This document shows, in pieces, positions 6,244 to 10,000 of a stretch of 10,000 bases of DNA (the first letter of the stretch is position 1; each line of letters begins with the position of its first letter). The position numbers were made by a program, and so were the translations under genes. The stretch is from NCBI RefSeq assembly GCF_020217185.1, contig NZ_JAIWNX010000171.1, forward strand, positions 1 through 10,000, read 5' to 3'. Source of the DNA: Asticcacaulis sp. GTDB taxonomy: Bacteria; Pseudomonadota; Alphaproteobacteria; Caulobacterales; Caulobacteraceae. The notes below the pieces were generated by a model, which did no database searches, was not told where the DNA came from, and saw only the letters and a program-made list of their open reading frames with translations.

Positions 6244-6272
6244 ATTTAAATGAGTTTTTATCCAACCGACAA
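6244..6272 (-). promoter_or_regulatory. Possible folK promoter inside the start of the NYN gene
   Basis: On the minus strand TTGTCG (6267-6272) and TTAAAT (6244-6249) are 17 bases apart, each matching four of six consensus bases. Transcription would begin near 6237, giving a leader of about 24 bases. The -35 box lies inside the divergent NYN coding sequence and the -10 box ends directly before its ATG, so expression of the two genes may interfere. Confidence 0.4.
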
Positions 6273-6819
6273 GATTGCTCTCTTTATTGACGGTGCCAAC
6301 CTCTACTCGGCAGCCAAGGCCCTTAACTTCGATATTGATTACCGCAAGCTTCTCGATGAGTTTCGTAAACGCGGCGTTCTGTTGCGGGCCTACTATTACA
6401 CGGCGTTGGTCGAGGGTGACGACTATTCGCCCATCCGCCCGCTGGTAGACTGGCTGGACTATAACGGTTTTGCCCTGATTACCAAGACCGCCAAAGAATA
6501 TACCGATGCGCAGGGGCGCAAGCGGTGGCGCGGCGATATGGATATCGAAATCGCCTGCGACATGATGGAAATTGCAGACCACGCCGACCATCTGGTGCTG
6601 TTCTCCGGCGATGGCGACTTCCGCCGCCTGATCGAAGCCGTACAGCGCAAGGGCTGTCGCGTTACGGTCGTTTCGACCGTCAAGTCGCAACCGCCGATGA
6701 CCTCCGATGAACTGCGCCGTCAGGCCGACACCTTTGTCGATCTGGCCGATCTGGCCAGCGTCGTAGGCCGCCCCCGTCAGCAGCAGGCCAATACGCGCCA
6801 CGACGAGTTCGAAGACTAA
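6250..6819 (+). CDS. NYN-domain (LabA/DUF88, PIN-like) putative nuclease
   Basis: The 189-residue protein belongs to the NYN family, a PIN-like fold of predicted metal-dependent RNA nucleases (COG1432-type). The acidic site is visible: Asp14 in IALFIDGANLY (9-19), Asp96 and Asp98 in RGDMDIEIACDMM (94-106), and Asp121 and Asp123 in VLFSGDGDFRRL (116-127). The middle MDIEIACDM and SGDGDF motifs are strongly typical. The end is a polar tail (PRQQQANTRHDEFED). No membrane segment is seen. The ATG at 6250 follows an in-frame TAA directly, so it is the first possible start; the ribosome site GAAAGA is weak. Its cellular role is unknown; RNA processing or decay is a family-based inference. It is divergent from folK and convergent with smpB. 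Confidence 0.9.
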   Translation: MSFYPTDKIALFIDGANLYSAAKALNFDIDYRKLLDEFRKRGVLLRAYYYTALVEGDDYSPIRPLVDWLDYNGFALITKTAKEYTDAQGRKRWRGDMDIEIACDMMEIADHADHLVLFSGDGDFRRLIEAVQRKGCRVTVVSTVKSQPPMTSDELRRQADTFVDLADLASVVGRPRQQQANTRHDEFED

Positions 6820-6825
6820 AAGAAG

Positions 6826-6857
6826 AAGGCCCCACCACCCGGCGGGGCCTTTTGTTT
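6826..6857. terminator. Shared terminator between the NYN gene and smpB
   Basis: AAGGCCCC (6826-6833) and GGGGCCTT (6844-6851) form an eight-base-pair stem with a ten-base loop, followed by TTTTGTTT on the plus strand. On the minus strand CTTCTTCTTTT follows the stem. It lies between two convergent genes, and its plus-strand T-run overlaps the smpB stop codon, so it probably serves both. Confidence 0.8.
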
Positions 6858-7332
6858 ATCCGTGGTCTTTCAACAGACGGGCCTTTTCGCGGCCCCAGTC
6901 GCGCTTCGCTTCGGTCTCGCGCTTGTCGTGCAGCTTCTTGCCCTTGGCGAGAGCAATCTCGACCTTCACCCTGCCCTTGTCGTTGAAATAGAGCTTGGTC
7001 GGCACGATGGTCATGCCTTCGCGCTGCACGGCGATCATGAAGCGCGCGATCTCACGCCGGTGCATCAGCAGCTTGCGATGGCGGCGCGGCTCATGGTTGA
7101 AGCGGTTGGCAAAACCATAGTGAGGAATATCGGCATTGATCAGCACCAGCTCATCGCCATTTTCGATCGACACATAGGATTCGGCGATATTGGCGCGGCC
7201 CTGACGCAGCGATTTGACCTCGGTGCCGGTCAGGACGATGCCTGCCTCGGTATTGTTTTCGAGGAAATAGTCGAAGCGCGCCCGCCGGTTATCGGCGATG
7301 ACCTTATAGTTGGATTGCTCTTTTTCGGCCAA
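6856..7332 (-). CDS. smpB: SsrA-binding protein SmpB (TTG start)
   Basis: SmpB binds tmRNA and brings it to stalled ribosomes for trans-translation, which releases the ribosome and tags the unfinished peptide. The 158-residue protein shows [20 protein letters not shown] (15-34), [20 protein letters not shown] (34-53), [20 protein letters not shown] (67-86), and the basic C-terminal tail [20 protein letters not shown] (136-155) that enters the empty mRNA channel. The start is TTG at 7330-7332: the next Met codon lies deep inside the conserved core, and an in-frame TGA is close upstream. GGGG about seven bases before it may act as a ribosome site. The TTG begins one base after the dapA stop, which suggests translational coupling with dapA. 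Confidence 0.95.
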   Translation of the reverse strand: MAEKEQSNYKVIADNRRARFDYFLENNTEAGIVLTGTEVKSLRQGRANIAESYVSIENGDELVLINADIPHYGFANRFNHEPRRHRKLLMHRREIARFMIAVQREGMTIVPTKLYFNDKGRVKVEIALAKGKKLHDKRETEAKRDWGREKARLLKDHG

Positions 7333-7333
7333 G

Positions 7334-8227
7334 TCAGAGCCCCGCGGCTTTCATGGCCTCATCAACCAGCGGCCGCACGGCGTCGGCGCAGGGCACGATG
7401 GGCAGGCGTACCTCGTCAGTCGTCTGACCCAGACGGCTCAGGGCGTATTTGGTGGGGGACGGAGACGCATCGGCAAACAGCACCTTGTGCAGCTTGATCA
7501 GCTTGTCCTGCCAGGTCCGGGCGGTGGCGAAATCACCTGCCTTCGCGGCATTATAGAGTGCCACCATCTCCGCCGGTGCGACATTGGAGGTCACCGAAAT
7601 CACGCCGTGACCGCCGTGCGCCATATAGCCCAGAAGCGTCGGATCATCGCCGGAGATGAACGAAAAGCCCGGTTCGATAGCAATCCGCAACTGGCTCATG
7701 CGCACCAGATCACCGGTGGCATCCTTGATGCCAACGATGTTGGGCAGCTTTGACAGGCGCACAATGGTGTCATTAGTGATGTCGATCACCGTGCGGCCGG
7801 GCACGTTGTACAGCATCACCGGTATCTCAACCGAATCGTTCAGTGCCTTGAAATGCTGATACAAACCTTCCTGAGACGGCTTGTTGTAATAGGGCACAAC
7901 GACCAGCACGGCATCGGCGCCGACCGTCTTGGCATGACGCGCCAGTTCCAGCGCCTCGGCGGTGTTGTTCGACCCGGCCCCGGCGATGACCTTGACCCGC
8001 CCGGCGGCGACTTCGACGCACAGGCGCACGATTTCCTTGTGCTCCTCCATTGACAGGGTAGAGGTTTCGCCCGTCGTACCGACGGGCACCAGACCGTGCA
8101 CACCCGCCTTGATCTGCGTCTCCACCAGTTGTTTGAACGCCGCATAGTCCACCTCACCGTTTTTGAACGGTGTCACCAGCGCGGTAATTACGCCGGAAAA
8201 CAGGGGCAGGGCATCAAGGTTCGACAT
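7334..8227 (-). CDS. dapA: 4-hydroxy-tetrahydrodipicolinate synthase
   Basis: DapA condenses pyruvate with aspartate semialdehyde, the first committed step toward diaminopimelate and lysine, feeding peptidoglycan and protein synthesis. The 297-residue protein (family about 290-300) shows [10 protein letters not shown] (12-21), the GTTGE phosphate-site motif (50-54), VPYYNKP (111-117), LYNVPGRT with Tyr140 and Arg145, and the Schiff-base lysine Lys168 in GIKDATGD. The start at 8227 fits the family length. In-frame ATGs at 8236 and 8239 are equally possible, since none has a clear ribosome site. The open frame extends to 8338, but that part reads into a palindromic repeat and is not conserved-looking. 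smpB follows after one base, so the two form an operon. Two small hairpins lie just upstream of the start. Confidence 0.95.
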   Translation of the reverse strand: MSNLDALPLFSGVITALVTPFKNGEVDYAAFKQLVETQIKAGVHGLVPVGTTGETSTLSMEEHKEIVRLCVEVAAGRVKVIAGAGSNNTAEALELARHAKTVGADAVLVVVPYYNKPSQEGLYQHFKALNDSVEIPVMLYNVPGRTVIDITNDTIVRLSKLPNIVGIKDATGDLVRMSQLRIAIEPGFSFISGDDPTLLGYMAHGGHGVISVTSNVAPAEMVALYNAAKAGDFATARTWQDKLIKLHKVLFADASPSPTKYALSRLGQTTDEVRLPIVPCADAVRPLVDEAMKAAGL

Positions 8228-8240
8228 GGAGGTCATCATC

Positions 8241-8277
8241 CGGATTAAGCGCAATCCGACAAAGTGGGCAGCACTTT
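8241..8277 (-). promoter_or_regulatory. Two tandem hairpins in the dapA leader
   Basis: On the dapA strand AAAGTG-CTGCC-CACTTT is followed after two bases by CGGATT-GCGCTT-AATCCG, which ends one base before the first of three possible ATG starts. Both stems have six perfect pairs. They may shape ribosome access or be operator sites. GCTTAATC (8245-8252) also resembles a Caulobacter -10 box, which would make the mRNA leaderless or nearly so. Confidence 0.3.
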
Positions 8278-8304
8278 TCGGAACAATTGCGCGATCAAAC
8301 AAAA

Positions 8305-8350
8305 TCTTAGAGCGGAATGACGATTCATTAAAAGTCATTCCGCTCTAAGA
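8305..8350. repeat. Palindromic repeat copy 3
   Basis: A perfect 17-base-pair inverted repeat: TCTTAGAGCGGAATGAC (8305-8321) and its complement (8334-8350) with a 12-base loop. The 14 bases TTAGAGCGGAATGA are identical to copy 2. It lies about 80 bases upstream of dapA and makes the dapA open frame look longer than the gene. Confidence 0.8.
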
Positions 8351-8506
8351 CAGATCGAAATGTGGGGATGAGCCTTAAAACCACAATGGATTTGCTGCAA
8401 CGACTTTGTAAAAAGAAAACGTCGGAATAAGGCGCGACTTGCGTCGAACCTAAATATCCGCACCATTACGCCGTTACGTTTGCTCTGACGGTTTTTGTGA
8501 TCGAAG

Positions 8507-8533
8507 CGTGACCACCGCACTGCGGAAATCACG
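8507..8533. promoter_or_regulatory. 27-base palindrome upstream of the transglycosylase gene
   Basis: CGTGA-CCA-CCGCACTGCGG-AAA-TCACG is symmetric around its central base, with a five-base outer arm and a five-base inner arm. Its length and symmetry suit a dimeric regulator site about 75 bases before the start. No regulator is known to me for it. Confidence 0.35.
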
Positions 8534-8609
8534 GTACAAAACCCGGACACACAATTGTGCCGTCATGTACGACCATTATGACCTGCCCCCTACGCTTGAG
8601 GAATTTGTG

Positions 8610-10000
8610 ATGACCAAGGCTTTCCGGACATTCAACGCGCGCTCGGTGACGTCGTGGTGCCGCTGGATGGGCGGCGCGGCCCTGATTGCGCTGACGGCGG
8701 GCATGGCCCTGTCACCCGTTCTGGCGCAGGACACGACTTCGGCACCGCGTCCCTATCAGGCGGGGCTTATCACCGAAGCCGACCGCGCCACGCTGAAACA
8801 GGCGCTGGAGGCGGCGCGCAGCAAGAATTTCGCTCTGGCTGAGTCGCTGCGCGGCAGCTTAAGCGATCCGGTGGCGCGCAAGATCGTGCAGTGGGCCATC
8901 ATCAACACGGACGGCGACATCTATGGGTTTGCCGCGCTCGATGGCGCGCGCCGCGATCTGTGGGGCTGGCCGCGCGAGCAGAAGCGCCAACTGGCCGCCG
9001 AAAAGCAGATCGGGAACGGAAGTTTGACGCCGCAGCAGACCATCGAGTGGTTCAAAGGCGCGCCGCCCTTGTCGGTCGATGGGGCTATGGCCCTGATCAG
9101 CGCCTATGAGCGCGTAGGTCAGACGGCCGAAGCCTCGGCGCTGGCGCGCTCGTGGTGGCGCGATCAGGCCTTTGACGCGACCGATCAGTCGCGCTTTCAG
9201 GCCAGCTTTGGCCGCTATCTGACGAACGAGGACCACAAGGCGCGCCTCACTACCCTGCTGCTGGGCACGCAAGGGCCCGCCACCAATGCCATGCTGCCGC
9301 TGGTCGATGAAACCAGCCGCAAGGTGGCCACCGCAGCTATGGCCCTGCGCTCCGGCTCGGCGGCGGGTGTCACCCTGTACGAGCAGGCGCTGGCCGTCAG
9401 CCCGCGCAACCCGGTTCTGGCCTATGAGCGCCTGCGTTCGCTGCGCCGCGCCAAGCTAGAGACGCTGGGCTTTGGCCTGCTGGCCGACCTGCCGCCCGCC
9501 CCGGCCTCTGACGCCGCCATGAGCAATCTGTGGGTCGAGCGCCTGTCCTATTTCCGCGCCGCTTTGAAGGCGCGTAACTATCAGGCCGCCTATGAGGCGA
9601 TGAACGGCGGCGGCTTCCCCAACGGCGAAAAGAAGGCCGAGGGTGAGTTCTTCGCCGGATGGACCGCCCTGATCCGCCTCAATCGCCCCGATCTGGCCCT
9701 GCCCCACTTCGAAAAGGTCCGCGAAGCCGGCACCTCGCCCATTACCCGCAGCCGCGCCCACTATTGGCTGGGCCGCGCCTATGAGGCCCGCAGGCAGGCC
9801 GGTGACGCCGAAAAGGCGCACGCCCATTTCGTCGAAGGCGGTCAGTTCATCTACGCCTTTTACGGACAACTGGCCGCCGAAAAGGCCGGTGTGAAGGCCA
9901 TAACCCTGGGCAAGGACCCCGTGCCGACCGCCGCCGACCGGGCGCGTTTTGAGAACCGTGACATGGTCAAGGCGGCAAAGATTCTGGGGCAAACGGGCGA
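8610..10000 (+). CDS. Soluble lytic murein transglycosylase, N-terminal part (cut by window edge)
   Basis: The product is a periplasmic Slt70-type lytic transglycosylase that cleaves the glycan strands of peptidoglycan with formation of 1,6-anhydro ends. The window holds 463 codons. A signal peptide is seen at residues 1-40: basic start, hydrophobic GGAALIALTAGMALSP, and likely cleavage after VLA or VLAQ. The rest is the alpha-helical superhelix (U-domain) with the family-typical WVERLSYFRAAL, AEGEFFAGWTALIRLNRPDL, and SRAHYWLGRAYEARRQAGDA motifs. The catalytic SLT domain with its glutamate should lie beyond the right edge. The ATG at 8610 has GAGGAA six bases upstream and gives a proper signal peptide. 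An in-frame ATG at 8565 would add 15 acidic-leaning residues ahead of it and is less likely. Confidence 0.9.
   Translation, partial: MTKAFRTFNARSVTSWCRWMGGAALIALTAGMALSPVLAQDTTSAPRPYQAGLITEADRATLKQALEAARSKNFALAESLRGSLSDPVARKIVQWAIINTDGDIYGFAALDGARRDLWGWPREQKRQLAAEKQIGNGSLTPQQTIEWFKGAPPLSVDGAMALISAYERVGQTAEASALARSWWRDQAFDATDQSRFQASFGRYLTNEDHKARLTTLLLGTQGPATNAMLPLVDETSRKVATAAMALRSGSAAGVTLYEQALAVSPRNPVLAYERLRSLRRAKLETLGFGLLADLPPAPASDAAMSNLWVERLSYFRAALKARNYQAAYEAMNGGGFPNGEKKAEGEFFAGWTALIRLNRPDLALPHFEKVREAGTSPITRSRAHYWLGRAYEARRQAGDAEKAHAHFVEGGQFIYAFYGQLAAEKAGVKAITLGKDPVPTAADRARFENRDMVKAAKILGQTG

Larger units (their letters stand above)
8228..8609. other. Non-coding region between dapA and the transglycosylase
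   Basis: About 380 bases without a convincing gene. On the dapA side there are two adjacent inverted repeats, CGGATT-6-AATCCG (8241-8258) and AAAGTG-5-CACTTT (8261-8277), then palindromic repeat copy 3 (8305-8350). On the transglycosylase side there is a 27-base imperfect palindrome (8507-8533). I see no tRNA, no lysine riboswitch-sized structure and no clear promoter for either gene. Confidence 0.5.

Noticed and set aside
6214..6801. FolK fusion with an N-terminal extension of about 196 residues
   Set aside because: The extension is antisense to the NYN gene, whose motifs are clear; FolK homology begins after 6213.
8228..8338. dapA start at 8338 with 37 extra residues
   Set aside because: The extra part translates a palindromic repeat and leader hairpins; DapA family length fits the start near 8227.
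8228..8350. Lysine riboswitch upstream of dapA
   Set aside because: The leader is too short and has only two six-pair hairpins plus a repeat; the multi-helix junction of that riboswitch is not visible.
8335..8550. 71-codon minus-strand frame in the dapA-transglycosylase gap
   Set aside because: No good ribosome site or domain, and it overlaps palindromes at both ends; its stop lies inside repeat copy 3.
1..10000. CRISPR arrays, tRNA or rRNA genes, insertion sequences
   Set aside because: No spaced direct repeats, no cloverleaf-type sequence and no transposase-like frame were seen.

Overview
The window looks like chromosomal DNA of an alphaproteobacterium of the Caulobacterales, probably an Asticcacaulis-like organism. 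The reasons are a GC-rich coding bias, the protein sequences of PyrE, RpoZ, Rsh and the lytic transglycosylase, and the gene neighbourhood rpoZ-rsh-pyrE near folK, smpB and dapA. The genus is an inference from remembered protein style, not from a database search.

Layout from left to right. Positions 1-470 (-) hold the 5' part of pyrE (pyrimidine synthesis), cut by the window edge. Positions 615-1252 (+) hold a two-gene toxin-antitoxin module: an AbrB/MazE-type antitoxin and a PIN-domain toxin with ATGA overlap, preceded by a palindromic operator. Positions 1260-3737 (-) hold a bifunctional RelA/SpoT homologue with an unusual proline-rich N-terminal extension. Positions 3738-4039 are a non-coding gap rich in hairpins, including a Shine-Dalgarno-masking hairpin for rsh and a strong terminator behind rpoZ. 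rpoZ (RNA polymerase omega) is at 4040-4399 (-). A divergent EamA/DMT transporter follows at 4595-5545 (+). folK (folate synthesis) is at 5653-6213 (-), divergent from a NYN-domain protein at 6250-6819 (+). smpB and dapA form a minus-strand operon (6856-8227). A 382-base non-coding gap precedes the 5' part of a soluble lytic transglycosylase gene at 8610-10000 (+), also cut by the window edge.

Most genes are housekeeping: nucleotide, folate and lysine/diaminopimelate synthesis, stringent response, ribosome rescue and peptidoglycan turnover. The accessory content is the toxin-antitoxin module and a small family of palindromic repeats (three copies at 5531-5572, 5639-5673 and 8305-8350). Two of these copies supply the stop codons and last residues of neighbouring genes. 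I did not find a clearly new multi-gene system. The most interesting signals are regulatory: hairpins around rsh, a possible small RNA in the rsh-rpoZ gap, and the repeat family.
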